From Porticoccaceae bacterium (GTDB lineage Bacteria; Pseudomonadota; Gammaproteobacteria; Pseudomonadales; Porticoccaceae), in NCBI GenBank assembly GCA_024639885.1, contig JAHEGD010000006.1, positions 83,633 through 147,632 of the forward strand: a stretch of 64,000 nucleotides of DNA, written 5' to 3'. The position numbers and the translations under genes are program-made. The notes beneath the pieces are model-generated. The model had not been told where the DNA came from. It saw only the letters and a list, made by a program, of their open reading frames with translations, and ran no database searches. How positions within the stretch are numbered: position 1 is the first letter of the stretch; the number at the start of each line of letters is the position of its first letter. Positions 45,507-57,800 of this stretch are shown in pieces.

Positions 45507-45534
45507 GCGGTGCGGGAGACTGCCAGCTGGTCGG

Positions 45535-45873
45535 TTAGTCGTGCTTGTCGCGCCACTCTTCACGGCGCTCGCGGCGTTCTTCGCGCATCGCCTTGTGGTG
45601 CTCGCGGGCCTCATCCTTGGAGACCTTGCCGTCGCTGTTGGCATCCATGTCGGTAAACCGCTCGTTCATCTTGGCAGTCATTTCGGCGATACCGGCGGCG
45701 TGCTCGTCTTTGCTGATGAAGCCGTCGTCGTTGCTGTCGACGCGCTCAAACATATCGCGGTCACCGCGCGGTGGCTTGTCGCCGTGGTGGCTGGCTAAGG
45801 CGCTAGCTGACAGTGTCGCCGCGGCTGCGAAGGCGACTGCGAGTAAGCTCGCTTTTAAAATGGGTTGGCTCAT
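45535..45873 (-). CDS. Secreted EF-hand calcium-binding protein
   Basis: 112 residues with a signal peptide (LLAVAFAAAATLSASALA-SHHG). Two EF-hand loops are intact: DSNDDGFISKDE and DANSDGKVSKDE, each with the acidic residues at positions 1, 3, 5 and 12. The C-terminus is a highly charged helix (EAREHHKAMREERRERREEW). GGAG lies 8 bases before the ATG. The protein is probably periplasmic and binds Ca2+; its partner is unknown. The neighbouring M6 peptidase gene upstream on the same strand may also use Ca2+. Confidence 0.88.
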   Translation of the reverse strand: MSQPILKASLLAVAFAAAATLSASALASHHGDKPPRGDRDMFERVDSNDDGFISKDEHAAGIAEMTAKMNERFTDMDANSDGKVSKDEAREHHKAMREERRERREEWRDKHD

Positions 45874-45966
45874 AGTGTTGGCTCCATTGGTTTAGTTTGA
45901 GTGGTTTTGTTACCCACACCTACCATAACGGCACTGGGCCCGTTCGGTTGACAGCGGCCGATCACG

Positions 45967-48750
45967 CTACTCACTGCGCTGCCACCGATAGTCGACATAG
46001 AGCTGGCCACTGGCATCGCTGCGCACCGTAAAGCTGAATGGTGTGGCCGGCAGCGCGACGCTGCCAAAGGGCAGTTTTGGGTTTAGGTAGCGCTCTGGAT
46101 AGCGGCCGTCAAAGTGGCTGACTGCGCCATGCGGTTGGCTGGTAGCCGGCTGCAGAGTGCCATCGGCAGTCGCCACCCACTGCTGCAGTCCGTCGCTAAA
46201 CGGTTGGCTGGCGAAGGGCGCATCGGCGCTGTGGCGGTTGCGCAGCAACCGGTCGTAGAGCCGATAAAACGGTTGGCCGCCCTTGGGCTGCATATCGTAA
46301 AAGCTAGAGGCCGCTTTGAAGCGTTGACGATCGGCGCCCGGCAGCAGCTCGTTGATCAGCGTGTAGCCGTAGCGCAGTGGCCGACCCTGGTAGTTGAGCG
46401 ACTCGACCGCGGGCGTGGTTGGCGCACCGCACAGGCTCGGGTAGTCGTCGGCCAGTTCGCTTGGGAAGTAGTTGCTGCGCCGCAGCAGGCAGGCGGTGGC
46501 TAGATAGCGCTGGCGCAACAGCGGCTGATCGCTCTCTGCAAACTGATAGAACCGCCAACCCGCTTCGCTCTGGTAGTGCGGCGTTAAACCGGGCAGGTCG
46601 AACTCTTGCGGGGTGCTGTCGAGCAGCAGCAAAAAGCCGTTGCCGGGACCGTTCTGGGAGGGCTCGTTTTGGCTCCACAGATACTCGCCGTTGTAGTACC
46701 AGACCAGCAGGCCGGGCCGGTAGTTGATGCTCAGTGCGCTGAAGCCAACCGGCTGGCTGTCGTCCGGGTAGAACAGCATGCCGGGTTTGGCGAGGCTAGC
46801 ATCGTAGTTGGTGGCGCCGTCAAACTGTGCGTAGGGGTTGCGGTGCTCAAGCAGCAGGTAGTGCGGCATCGCCAGCTGGTGGTCGCCACCGGAGAGACTG
46901 AAACCGCGGTTGTGCCAGCCGCTGTTGCTGTTGAGTGCGCTGGCTTGCTCAAAGTCCTCGCGGTAGTTGATCGCCGGCACGGCGATGTTGTCGATCAGGG
47001 CGCCATCGTTCACCGCTGCGCCATCAGTAAAGTAGTGCCAGCGCAGGGTCACGGTCTGGCCGCGCCAGCGCTCTAAATCAAACTCGGCGGTTATCCACAG
47101 CGGTCGGCTGCACGGATCGGGTGCGCTGTCGCCGGCGATCTGCTCCTCGGCGCTGGCGCGCTCGCTACTCGGGTCACAGTCGGCGCGGCGCTCGACCCGG
47201 CCGTCGCCATCCAAGTCGCCGGAGAGGCCGGTCAGCCCGGGCAGCGAGCCATCGCCCTCGTGGCCCTTCTGAGAGGGCATCACCGAGCCGCTGGTGCTGT
47301 CGCTGCGGTCGATCGGCAGCAGCCGCTGGAACGGCTCGCCGGCCGCTGCAGCCTCGATATAGAGATAATCCCAGGCGGCTTCGATATCGAACCAGCTGTC
47401 GAAGCTGAGCGTCAGCGGCTCCTCTTCGCCGGCGCCGCGCAGGTCAAAGTCGCGGCTCAAGGTGCGCTGCAGGTCGTTGCCTTGGCCGCTGTAAGCGGCT
47501 TGTCGGCCCTGCGCCGAGGTTAGCGGGCCGAGCGCCAGCGTGCGGATTTTCGGCGGCAGTATCACCATGCTGGCCGCGCAGCCGTCGCCGTGGTGCGGTG
47601 CGTTCATCACCGGCTGGTGCAGTGTGCCGCTGTCGGCGCCGCCAAACTCGGGCGGCCGCACCACGCACGGCTCCAGCCAGCCGAGCATCATCCGCGACCA
47701 GCTGCTCAGCGCTTGCGGCAGTGGTGCGCTGGTCGATGACATCAGGTCCCAGCTGGCGGTCGAGTTGTTGGTGCGCGAGGCGTACAGGTCGGGCAGCCCG
47801 AGCGAGTGGCCAAACTCGTGGATAAAGGTCGAGACATCGGTGTACTCGGACTGCATGTTGTAGTCGTAGAGCCACAGGCCGTCGGCGATCGGTACGCCAC
47901 CGCGTCGATGTTGTGAACCGTCGGCCAGGGTCGGCCCGGCGCTCAGGTTCTCGGTGATCGAGCTGCGGTGCGGCCAGATCCGGTTGGCACAGGCGAGTTG
48001 GTCGGCGGTGAGGGTGGCGAACACGCCCTCATCGGCGTTGGCGGTGAAGCGTTGGCCGAGCTTGTAGAGCCCGTGACAGGAGGACTGCGCCTTACCGGCA
48101 TAGACCACCACCAAGTGGTCTATGTAGCCGTCCGGCTCGTCGCGCTCGCCGTCGCCGTCAAAGTCGGTCGGGTCCCATATATCGTGCTGCTGCCAGTCGT
48201 AATCGGGGTTGGCGGCGTAGGCCGCGGCCATTGCCGCCGCCACTAGCCGGCTCGGTTTGCTGTCGTTGCGCCAGCTGCCGTCGCTGTTGCGCTGCGGCCG
48301 GCCGTAGTCGGCCAGCGGTCGCTCGAGGACAACCGTGGGCAACACGCTGCCGTCAATATGGTAGCGGCCAGACGATTGCTGGCGATAGTAGTGGGGCAGC
48401 GTACCGGGCTTGGGTTGGCCGTCGGCGTCGCGTCCGAACAGGCTCTCCTGCAGGTAGGCGCGGTTGCGCTCGGCGGCGTCGGGCTGGCCGGCAAAGCGGT
48501 CAAAGCCATGCTCGGGCGAGGCGACAGTCAACACCAGCAGCTGGTGGGGGCGCTCGGCGCCGGCGCGCACCGGCGCAACTTGGTCGCTGGCGATCTGAAT
48601 ATGTCCCAGTTGATCGAACTGCCCGGCGGCCAGCTTCTCAACCATGGCGGCGCTCTCTGCGGTGACAGCGCGCTCTGCTGGCGGGTTGCAGGCGGCCAGT
48701 GCGGCGCAGGCGGCGATCAGGCAGGTGTGGCGAAATATGGCGGAGAACAT
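45967..48750 (-). CDS. M6-family (immune inhibitor A-like) metallopeptidase, putative lipoprotein
   Basis: 927 residues from the ATG at 48750. The first 21 residues end in a lipobox (ALAAC-N), so it is probably anchored to a membrane; an upstream start at 48894 would place a non-signal sequence in front of it. The catalytic zinc motif is HEFGHSLGLPDLYA, the M6 form of HExxH with the downstream D, and Asp-rich Ca2+-like segments (DPTDFDGDGERDEPDG) precede it. The C-terminal region (RPLWITAEFDLERWRGQTVTLRW) resembles the beta-sandwich domain of immune inhibitor A. The substrate is unknown; degradation of outside proteins is inferred from the family. Confidence 0.85.
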   Translation of the reverse strand: MFSAIFRHTCLIAACAALAACNPPAERAVTAESAAMVEKLAAGQFDQLGHIQIASDQVAPVRAGAERPHQLLVLTVASPEHGFDRFAGQPDAAERNRAYLQESLFGRDADGQPKPGTLPHYYRQQSSGRYHIDGSVLPTVVLERPLADYGRPQRNSDGSWRNDSKPSRLVAAAMAAAYAANPDYDWQQHDIWDPTDFDGDGERDEPDGYIDHLVVVYAGKAQSSCHGLYKLGQRFTANADEGVFATLTADQLACANRIWPHRSSITENLSAGPTLADGSQHRRGGVPIADGLWLYDYNMQSEYTDVSTFIHEFGHSLGLPDLYASRTNNSTASWDLMSSTSAPLPQALSSWSRMMLGWLEPCVVRPPEFGGADSGTLHQPVMNAPHHGDGCAASMVILPPKIRTLALGPLTSAQGRQAAYSGQGNDLQRTLSRDFDLRGAGEEEPLTLSFDSWFDIEAAWDYLYIEAAAAGEPFQRLLPIDRSDSTSGSVMPSQKGHEGDGSLPGLTGLSGDLDGDGRVERRADCDPSSERASAEEQIAGDSAPDPCSRPLWITAEFDLERWRGQTVTLRWHYFTDGAAVNDGALIDNIAVPAINYREDFEQASALNSNSGWHNRGFSLSGGDHQLAMPHYLLLEHRNPYAQFDGATNYDASLAKPGMLFYPDDSQPVGFSALSINYRPGLLVWYYNGEYLWSQNEPSQNGPGNGFLLLLDSTPQEFDLPGLTPHYQSEAGWRFYQFAESDQPLLRQRYLATACLLRRSNYFPSELADDYPSLCGAPTTPAVESLNYQGRPLRYGYTLINELLPGADRQRFKAASSFYDMQPKGGQPFYRLYDRLLRNRHSADAPFASQPFSDGLQQWVATADGTLQPATSQPHGAVSHFDGRYPERYLNPKLPFGSVALPATPFSFTVRSDASGQLYVDYRWQRSE

Positions 48751-48888
48751 AGGCGGCTCGTTGGCATGGTGGATGAAGAGATTGAGACGGCACTGTCGAT
48801 CGCGCTGTTGATGGCGCTGCCGCTGTTCTATCATAGCGCCCCCGCGCAGGCCAGAGCTATGGCCGCCGACTGGAGAGGACACCGCTAG

Positions 48889-49120
48889 GTGCAAGAGCTG
48901 TTAAAAAAATTGGCCCGCCAGACTATGCCGTTTGGCAAGTACAGCGGCCGCGTGCTGATCGACCTGCCCGAAAAGTATCTGCTCTGGTTCCGCCGCAAGG
49001 GCTTTCCCAGTGGCGAGCTGGGCACCCTGCTGGCGCTGGCCTTAGAGATCCACAGCAACGGCCAGCGGCGGCTGCTCGATCCACTGCGGGCGCCGGGCAG
49101 CGCAGCGCAATTTAGCGGAG

Positions 49121-49137
<17 letters not shown>
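48889..49137 (+). CDS. DUF3820 family protein
   Basis: 82 residues from a GTG start, with AGAGGA about 10 bases upstream. The conserved core MPFGKYSGRVLIDLPEKYLLWFRRKGFPSGELG is almost the whole family signature. Members are small cytoplasmic proteins; some are annotated as quorum-sensing-regulated virulence factors, but no role is firmly established. The 3' end overlaps the ABC-F gene by 17 bases. It is divergent from the M6 peptidase gene. Confidence 0.88.
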
Positions 49138-51034
<1,897 letters not shown>

Positions 51035-51116
51035 AGGCGTGATGCAAGCGTTGCGCACCTGATTAAATAGGTTAAAGTTACCTCTGCCGGTAGACAGAGT
51101 TTGTGAGGAGTGGAGT

Positions 51117-51593
51117 ATGTTCAACCGCGGCAAGCAGGCGATTGAAAAAGAACAACATCAAATAGAGCAACTAACAGGTAATAGCACAATGCGCAAAGAT
51201 TCAGCCCAGCCAACCAGTGGAGCACGGTCAATGATTGGAACCAAGGTAGTAATTAAAGGCGACCTTTTTAGTGAAGAGGACCTGACTATTGAAGGTGAAG
51301 TAGAGGGCACCGTTACAGCCAAGAGCAACGAGGTGCACGTCGGTAAAGCGGGCAAGTTAAAGGCCACTGTGAAGGCTAAAACGGCGCGTGTTGAAGGTGC
51401 CGTAAGCGGTGAGATTCACTGTTCAGAGAGCGCTCTAATAACAGCTACTGCCAATGTTCAAGGTAGTATCGTTGCGCCGAGAGTTATTTTAGAGGATGGG
51501 GCCAAGTTTAAGGGTAGTATCGATATGGATGGGGCCGCCAAGCCAGCTGCGGTCGCGCCGCCGCCGGTAAAGCCCGCTGAGCCGGCTAAGTAA
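51117..51593 (+). CDS. Bactofilin family cytoskeletal protein
   Basis: 158 residues. A disordered N-terminus of about 37 residues is followed by the beta-helical core (MIGTKVVIKGDLFSEEDLTIEGEVEGTV and repeats such as GSIVAPRVILEDGAKFKGSIDMDG) and a Pro/Ala-rich tail. Bactofilins polymerise without nucleotide and organise cell shape or poles. GGAG lies just before the ATG. Possible promoter elements are TTGCGC (51051) and TAAAGT (51073). Codon use and base composition are clearly more AT-rich than in the neighbours. A methyltransferase-like gene follows after 18 bases. Confidence 0.92.
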   Translation: MFNRGKQAIEKEQHQIEQLTGNSTMRKDSAQPTSGARSMIGTKVVIKGDLFSEEDLTIEGEVEGTVTAKSNEVHVGKAGKLKATVKAKTARVEGAVSGEIHCSESALITATANVQGSIVAPRVILEDGAKFKGSIDMDGAAKPAAVAPPPVKPAEPAK

Positions 51594-51611
51594 CCAATTC
51601 GACCAACAAAT

Positions 51612-52334
51612 ATGAAACAGCTTGAGCCAGCGATGGGGCTAGCACAGCGCTTGTCGAGCTTAGTCATTGCGCTTACGGGCGGGCAGCCGGATCCCGAGCC
51701 AGAGCCGGTACTTGAGGATTTGACGTCTTCATTGATGGTCGACGTGTTCTCACAAGTGCCAGCTAGTCGGCAGTTGCATCTGTTAGATTTTGGTGTTGCA
51801 AGCGCGGCTACGGTTAATTTCCTAAATCACTTTAACTGCCGTGTGAGCTTTCTGGACCTACTGAGTTGCCATGCTCAAATTGAGGCCGCGGAGTCAGAGC
51901 AGCGGGAGTATGGTGAGGATTTCGTTGCCTTCTCTCATGATCAATTGGTAGCCCAATATACGACGATACTAGATGGCTTTGAGGTTGAGTCCCTCGATAT
52001 CTGTCTGTTTTGGGATCTGCCAAACTACCTTCCTGCAGAACACATTAATGCGTTAATGATGGCGTTGGCGCCCAGGTTGCACGCCCACAGCTGCGCCCAC
52101 TTAATTGGTATTTACAACGCCCACTCTACAGTCACGCCGGTCGACTACGGCTTGCGAGATTTGGTGTCAATGGTTCAGCGTCGTACCGAGTCAGCCACAG
52201 CGCAACGCTTTCACCCTTATCGCCAAGGTGAGCTGGATAATCTATTGACGCACTACAAAATAGATCGCAGCCGTCTGCTGGGCAAGGGGCTGGTTGAGTA
52301 TCTGCTTTTTCATCGCGACCGGTTTGGAGACTAA
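51612..52334 (+). CDS. Methyltransferase-fold-like protein of unknown function
   Basis: 240 residues. The segment HLLDFGVASAATVNFLNHFNCRVSFLDLL resembles the first beta-alpha-beta of class I SAM-dependent methyltransferases, but the glycine-rich motif is degraded: DFGVASAAT in place of DxGxGxG. ICLFWDLPNYLP further on fits motif IV. It may be a methyltransferase with an unusual cofactor site or one that has lost activity. The gene is 18 bases after bactofilin, has the same lower GC content and probably belongs to its operon. A role in the envelope or cytoskeleton is inferred from context only. Confidence 0.7.
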   Translation: MKQLEPAMGLAQRLSSLVIALTGGQPDPEPEPVLEDLTSSLMVDVFSQVPASRQLHLLDFGVASAATVNFLNHFNCRVSFLDLLSCHAQIEAAESEQREYGEDFVAFSHDQLVAQYTTILDGFEVESLDICLFWDLPNYLPAEHINALMMALAPRLHAHSCAHLIGIYNAHSTVTPVDYGLRDLVSMVQRRTESATAQRFHPYRQGELDNLLTHYKIDRSRLLGKGLVEYLLFHRDRFGD

Positions 52335-52362
52335 TAGGAGCGCGCTGCGCTGTTCGCGGGTA

Positions 52363-53094
52363 TTAGCCAGTTACTGGCTGCTCAAAGCCCAGCTCGGCGA
52401 TCTCGATGCCGCGCCGAAAATCCTCCATATGTTTCTGCATCCACAGCCCGGCTTGGTCGGGGTTGTTGGACTCGATCGCCTCGAGCACATGGCGGTGGGC
52501 GACGACAATTCGCTCGCCCGGCGACAGCGCCCGAATGACCGCTCCCCAGGCTGGGTAGAACAGGTCGTTGAGCGGTGCGCGCGCCTGCAGTAGGGCGTGG
52601 TTGTGGGTCGCTGCAGCGACCCGGTTGTGGAACTCTAGCTCGCACTCGAGCAGTGCCTGGTGGTCGTCGACCGCCTCGCGGCTGCGCTGCCAGTTGGCGC
52701 GCAGCTCGCGCTTCTCTTGGTCGCTGGCGTTGGCACAGGCGAGCCGCGCAGCGAGCGGCTCGAGCCCCATCGCCACCTCCCACAGCTCGCGAAAGGTCAC
52801 CTTGTGCATCAGCATGGCCGAGCTTACCGAGCGGCCGATCTGGTCGGTTTGCGGCAGCGTCACTACCAGCCGCTTGCGGTCGGCGCGGCCGATCAGCCCG
52901 CCATGTTCGAGCAGCCGGATCGCCTCGCGCAGGGTGGAGCGGGTCACCCCAAACTGTTCGGCCAGTTCGGTCTCGGTCGGCAGCAGGTCACCGGTCGCCA
53001 GCTCGCCACTGGTGATGGCGTGGCGAATCTTCTCACTCACCACCCGGTAGGCGGGCTGGTGGTCGAGCTTGGCAAAATTTTGGGCACGGCTCAT
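52363..53094 (-). CDS. GntR-family transcriptional regulator, FadR subfamily
   Basis: 243 residues. The N-terminal winged helix-turn-helix (LLPTETELAEQFGVTRSTLREAIRLLEHGGLI) and the all-helical C-terminal FCD ligand domain (ELEFHNRVAAATHNHALL...VVAHRHVLEAIESNN, with likely metal-binding His) define the FadR subfamily. The gene is divergent from icmF, and a perfect palindrome suitable for this subfamily lies between them, so it probably controls icmF and itself. The ligand is not known; an acid or acyl-CoA of the branched-chain pathway would be natural. Confidence 0.9.
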   Translation of the reverse strand: MSRAQNFAKLDHQPAYRVVSEKIRHAITSGELATGDLLPTETELAEQFGVTRSTLREAIRLLEHGGLIGRADRKRLVVTLPQTDQIGRSVSSAMLMHKVTFRELWEVAMGLEPLAARLACANASDQEKRELRANWQRSREAVDDHQALLECELEFHNRVAAATHNHALLQARAPLNDLFYPAWGAVIRALSPGERIVVAHRHVLEAIESNNPDQAGLWMQKHMEDFRRGIEIAELGFEQPVTG

Positions 53095-53189
53095 CGGTGG
53101 CGGTCCTTCAATAGCGCGGCCCAGCGGCCGGCGCGGTGGCAGTGAGCCGCTAGGGTAGTCTAATTGGCGCTTAATGAGAAGATTGACCG

Positions 53190-53202
53190 ATTGTCCGACA
53201 AT
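53190..53202. promoter_or_regulatory. Candidate FadR-type operator
   Basis: ATTGTC-C-GACAAT is a perfect 13-base palindrome fitting the TNGTNNNACNA pattern of FadR-subfamily GntR proteins. It lies about 95 bases from the regulator start and 107 from the icmF start. TTGACC at 53183-53188, just in front, could be a -35 box directed at icmF. Confidence 0.6.
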
Positions 53203-53308
53203 ATGTCAATATTGCCCGGTTAGCGAGACATCACCAGTGGTAACTGGCGCTTGCAGCCATTAATTAACCAATCGCGGTGCTGTTGTCGGTGTCGCCAACG
53301 AGGTACCT

Positions 53309-56300
53309 ATGACTGATCACGCCACCCCGTCTGCCGCCGCACCCCTGCGGTTTGTCACCGCCGCTTCGCTGTTCGACGGCCACGACGCCGCTATAAATGT
53401 TATGCGCCGGCTGATCCAAGCGCAGGGCACCGAGGTGGTTCACCTCGGCCACAACCGCAGCGTTGACGATGTAGTCCGGGCGGCGATACAAGAGGATGCC
53501 GATGCGATCGCCATGAGCAGCTATCAGGGCGGCCATGTCGAGTACCTCAACTACATGCTCGAGCTGCTCAAGCGCTACAACGCCGAGCACATTCAGGTCT
53601 TTGCCGGTGGTGGCGGCACTATCACGCTTGAGGAGATCGAGGCGCTCGAGGCCGCCGGGGTCAACAAAATTTACCACCCCACCCACGGTATGCAGCTCGG
53701 CCTCGAGGGGATGATCGCAGACCTAGTCGGGCGCGCCGGCCAGCACCGGGTGGCCACCGCGCTGCCGGCGGCGATCACCATCGACGACGAGATCGCTATC
53801 GCCCAGACCATCTCGGCCATTGAGGAGGGGGTGATACCGGCCGCCGATTTGGCCGAGCTCAAACAGCAGTGGCAGCAGCGCGCCGGCAGCACGCCGGTGG
53901 TCGGTATCACCGGCACCGGCGGCGCTGGTAAAAGTAGCTCGGTCGACGAGCTGCTGAGCCGATTTATTCAGCACCGCCCCGATATGCGTATCGCAGTGTT
54001 GGCGGTCGACCCAACCCGCCGTCGCACCGGCGGTGCGCTGCTCGGCGATCGCATCCGCATGAACACCCTCAGCGAGAAAAACATCTACATGCGTTCGATG
54101 GCGACCCGCCGTCAGCACCTCGCCACCAGCGAGATGCTCGGCGATGTCACGCTGTTTTTGAAATCGCTCGGCTACGATATGGTGATCGTCGAGACTGCTG
54201 GTATCGGCCAGAGCGACTCAGAGATCGTCGACTTGGTCGATTTCTCGCTCTACATCATGACCAGCGACTACGGCGCCGCCAGCCAGCTCGAGAAGATCGA
54301 TATGATCGACTACGCCGACATGGTGGTACTCAACAAGTACGACAAGCGCGGTGCCCAAGACGCGCTGCGCGACATCCGCAAACAGTGGCAGCGCAACCAC
54401 AACCGCTTCGATATAGAGGCCGAGCAGATCCCGGTCTACCCAACTATCGCCAGCCAGTTTAATGACCCCGGTGTCAACGCCGCCTACTACCACTTGACCC
54501 GCCTGCTGGCCGACAAGGTAGGGCTAGATGCCGCCGTCTGGCAGCCCGCGGCACCCGACCAGAGCCTCGAGCCGAACGCCGTCGCGCTGATCCCCGGTAG
54601 CCGCATTCGCTACCTGTCGGAGATTAGCGAGCAGGGCCGCGCGATCGCCAAACGCGATCAACAGCAGGCCGAGCTGGCCGCCACCGCCTACCACAACTAT
54701 CAGGCGCTCGCCTCGCTCGACGACAGTGAACTGCCCGAGCCGCTGCAGTCTTATCCGGCCAGCGCACTGACCAGCAGTGCTGCCGATGCCACCCTGCTGA
54801 CGCTGCGCCAGCGCTACAACGCCGCGCTCGGCGAGCTCAGTGGCGACTCGCTCAACCTGCTTGCGCAGTGGCCGGCCCGCAAAGCCGGCGTCGAGAGCGA
54901 GCAGTACAGTTACGAGGTGCGCGGCAAGGCGATCACCGGCAACAACTATGTCGAGTCGCTGGCCCAGCTCAAGATCCCCAAGATCGCCGCACCGCAATAC
55001 AAAGATTGGGGCGAGCTGCTCGCCTTCCTGCTCGCCGAGAACCTGCCCGGCAGCTACCCCTACACCGGCGGCGTGTTCCCCTACCGCCGCGCCGGTGAGG
55101 ACCCGACCCGGATGTTCGCCGGCGAGGGCTCGCCCGAGCGCACCAACCGCCGCTTCCACTACATCTCGGTCGGCCAGCCGGCAACTCGGTTGTCGACCGC
55201 CTTTGACTCGGTGACCCTGTACGGCGCCGACCCCGATGAGCGCCCCGATATCTGGGGCAAGGTCGGCAACTCCGGGGTCAGCATCGCCACCCTCGACGAC
55301 ATGAAAAAGCTCTACTCCGGCTTTGATCTGTGCGCACCGACCACCTCGGTGTCGATCACCATCAACGGCCCAGCGCCGATGATTCTCGCCTTTTTTATGA
55401 ACGCCGCCATCGACCAACAGGTAGAGCTGCACCTCAAAGAGAGCGGCCAGTGGGAGGCCGCCCAGGTCAAAATCGACCAGCTGCTTGAAGGCCAGTTGCG
55501 ACCCAGCTACGCCGGCGAGCTACCCGCCAACCACAACGGGCTCGGCCTGGCGCTGCTCGGCGTCAGTGGCGATCAGCTGGTCGATGCCGATACCTACGCG
55601 CAGATCAAAGCGCGCACCCTCAGCACCGTGCGCGGCACCGTGCAGGCCGATATCCTCAAAGAGGACCAGGCGCAAAACACCTGTATCTTCTCGACCAACT
55701 TCGCGATGACGATGATGGGCGATATGCAGCAGTACTTTATCGACCATCAGGTGCGCAACTACTACAGCGTCTCGGTCAGTGGTTACCATATCGCCGAAGC
55801 CGGCGCCAACCCGATCTCGCAGCTGGCGTTCACTCTTTCTAACGGTTTCACGCTGGTCGAGTACTACCTGTCGCGCGGCATGAACGTCGACGACTTTGTG
55901 CCCAACTTCAGTTTCTTCTTCTCCAACGGCATGGACCCCGAGTACACCGTGATGGGCCGTGTCGCTCGGCGCATCTGGGCGCGGGCGATGAAAGAGCGCT
56001 ACGGCGCCGCACCGCGCAGCCAGATGCTCAAGTACCACATTCAGACCTCGGGCCGCAGCCTGCACGCTCAGGAGATGAGCTTCAACGATATCCGCACCAC
56101 GCTGCAGGCGCTCTACGCCATCTTCGACAACACCAACAGCCTGCACACCAACGCCTACGATGAAGCGATCACCACCCCCACCGAGGAGTCGGTGCGCCGC
56201 GCGGTCGCCATCCAGCTGATCATCAACCGCGAGTTCGGGCTCAACTTCTGCGAAAACCCCTGGCAGGGCTCGTTCATCGTCGAGCAGCTCACCGATCTGG

Positions 56301-56734
56301 TCGAGGAGGCGGTCTACGCCGAGTTCGACAAAATCTCTGAACGCGGCGGCGTGCTCGGCGCTATGGACACCATGTACCAGCGCGGCAAGATCCAAGACGA
56401 GAGCATGGTCTACGAGCACAAAAAGCACGACGGCTCGCAGCCAATTATCGGCGTCAACACCTTCCTCCCCGAAGCCGGCAAAGAGGAGGTGATCGAAGGC
56501 CGTGAACTGGCCCGCGCCGATCAGGGTGAGAAGCAGCAGCAGGTCGACAACCTGCGCGCTTACCAAGCTCTCCACGGTGAGCGTGCCGGAGTCGCCTTGG
56601 GCGAGCTGCGTCAAGCGGCGTTGGCGCGCGGCAACACCTTCGACCAGCTGATGGAAGCGTCCAAGAGTGCCTCGCTCGGCCAGATGAGCGGCGCGCTCTA
56701 CGCGGTCGGTGGCCTCTACCGGCGCAACATGTAG
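53309..56734 (+). CDS. icmF: Fused isobutyryl-CoA mutase IcmF (with G-protein chaperone domain)
   Basis: 1141 residues, a three-part fusion. Residues about 12-150 are the B12-binding domain with the DGHDAAI loop (DxHxxG-type; base-off binding) and the GGGG segment. Residues about 190-420 are the MeaB-like GTPase chaperone, with GTGGAGKSS near residue 202 and NKYDKRG as the guanine-specific motif. From about 520 to the end is the substrate-binding barrel (YPYTGGVFPYRR, GYHIAEAGANPISQLAF). It interconverts isobutyryl-CoA and butyryl-CoA and needs adenosylcobalamin, which the btu-cobO operon in this window would supply. GAGG lies 5 bases before the ATG. Other acyl-CoA mutase activities (pivalyl, 3-methylbutyryl-type) cannot be excluded. 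Confidence 0.93.
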   Translation: MTDHATPSAAAPLRFVTAASLFDGHDAAINVMRRLIQAQGTEVVHLGHNRSVDDVVRAAIQEDADAIAMSSYQGGHVEYLNYMLELLKRYNAEHIQVFAGGGGTITLEEIEALEAAGVNKIYHPTHGMQLGLEGMIADLVGRAGQHRVATALPAAITIDDEIAIAQTISAIEEGVIPAADLAELKQQWQQRAGSTPVVGITGTGGAGKSSSVDELLSRFIQHRPDMRIAVLAVDPTRRRTGGALLGDRIRMNTLSEKNIYMRSMATRRQHLATSEMLGDVTLFLKSLGYDMVIVETAGIGQSDSEIVDLVDFSLYIMTSDYGAASQLEKIDMIDYADMVVLNKYDKRGAQDALRDIRKQWQRNHNRFDIEAEQIPVYPTIASQFNDPGVNAAYYHLTRLLADKVGLDAAVWQPAAPDQSLEPNAVALIPGSRIRYLSEISEQGRAIAKRDQQQAELAATAYHNYQALASLDDSELPEPLQSYPASALTSSAADATLLTLRQRYNAALGELSGDSLNLLAQWPARKAGVESEQYSYEVRGKAITGNNYVESLAQLKIPKIAAPQYKDWGELLAFLLAENLPGSYPYTGGVFPYRRAGEDPTRMFAGEGSPERTNRRFHYISVGQPATRLSTAFDSVTLYGADPDERPDIWGKVGNSGVSIATLDDMKKLYSGFDLCAPTTSVSITINGPAPMILAFFMNAAIDQQVELHLKESGQWEAAQVKIDQLLEGQLRPSYAGELPANHNGLGLALLGVSGDQLVDADTYAQIKARTLSTVRGTVQADILKEDQAQNTCIFSTNFAMTMMGDMQQYFIDHQVRNYYSVSVSGYHIAEAGANPISQLAFTLSNGFTLVEYYLSRGMNVDDFVPNFSFFFSNGMDPEYTVMGRVARRIWARAMKERYGAAPRSQMLKYHIQTSGRSLHAQEMSFNDIRTTLQALYAIFDNTNSLHTNAYDEAITTPTEESVRRAVAIQLIINREFGLNFCENPWQGSFIVEQLTDLVEEAVYAEFDKISERGGVLGAMDTMYQRGKIQDESMVYEHKKHDGSQPIIGVNTFLPEAGKEEVIEGRELARADQGEKQQQVDNLRAYQALHGERAGVALGELRQAALARGNTFDQLMEASKSASLGQMSGALYAVGGLYRRNM

Positions 56735-56761
56735 CGGCTGCGTCGCCACCGCCGGCTGGTG

Positions 56762-56767
56762 TAGAAT
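56762..56767 (+). promoter_or_regulatory. Candidate -10 box of the moxR-bat operon
   Basis: TAGAAT, 5/6 of the consensus, lies 39 bases before the MoxR start. No convincing -35 is visible (TGCGTC at 17 bases). This is the only open space before the operon, since the following seven genes are nearly contiguous. Confidence 0.4.
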
Positions 56768-56806
56768 CACTGCACAATAACAGCGGGCAGAGTGGGGTTG
56801 GGCGGT

Positions 56807-57796
<990 letters not shown>

Positions 57797-57800
57797 CGCC

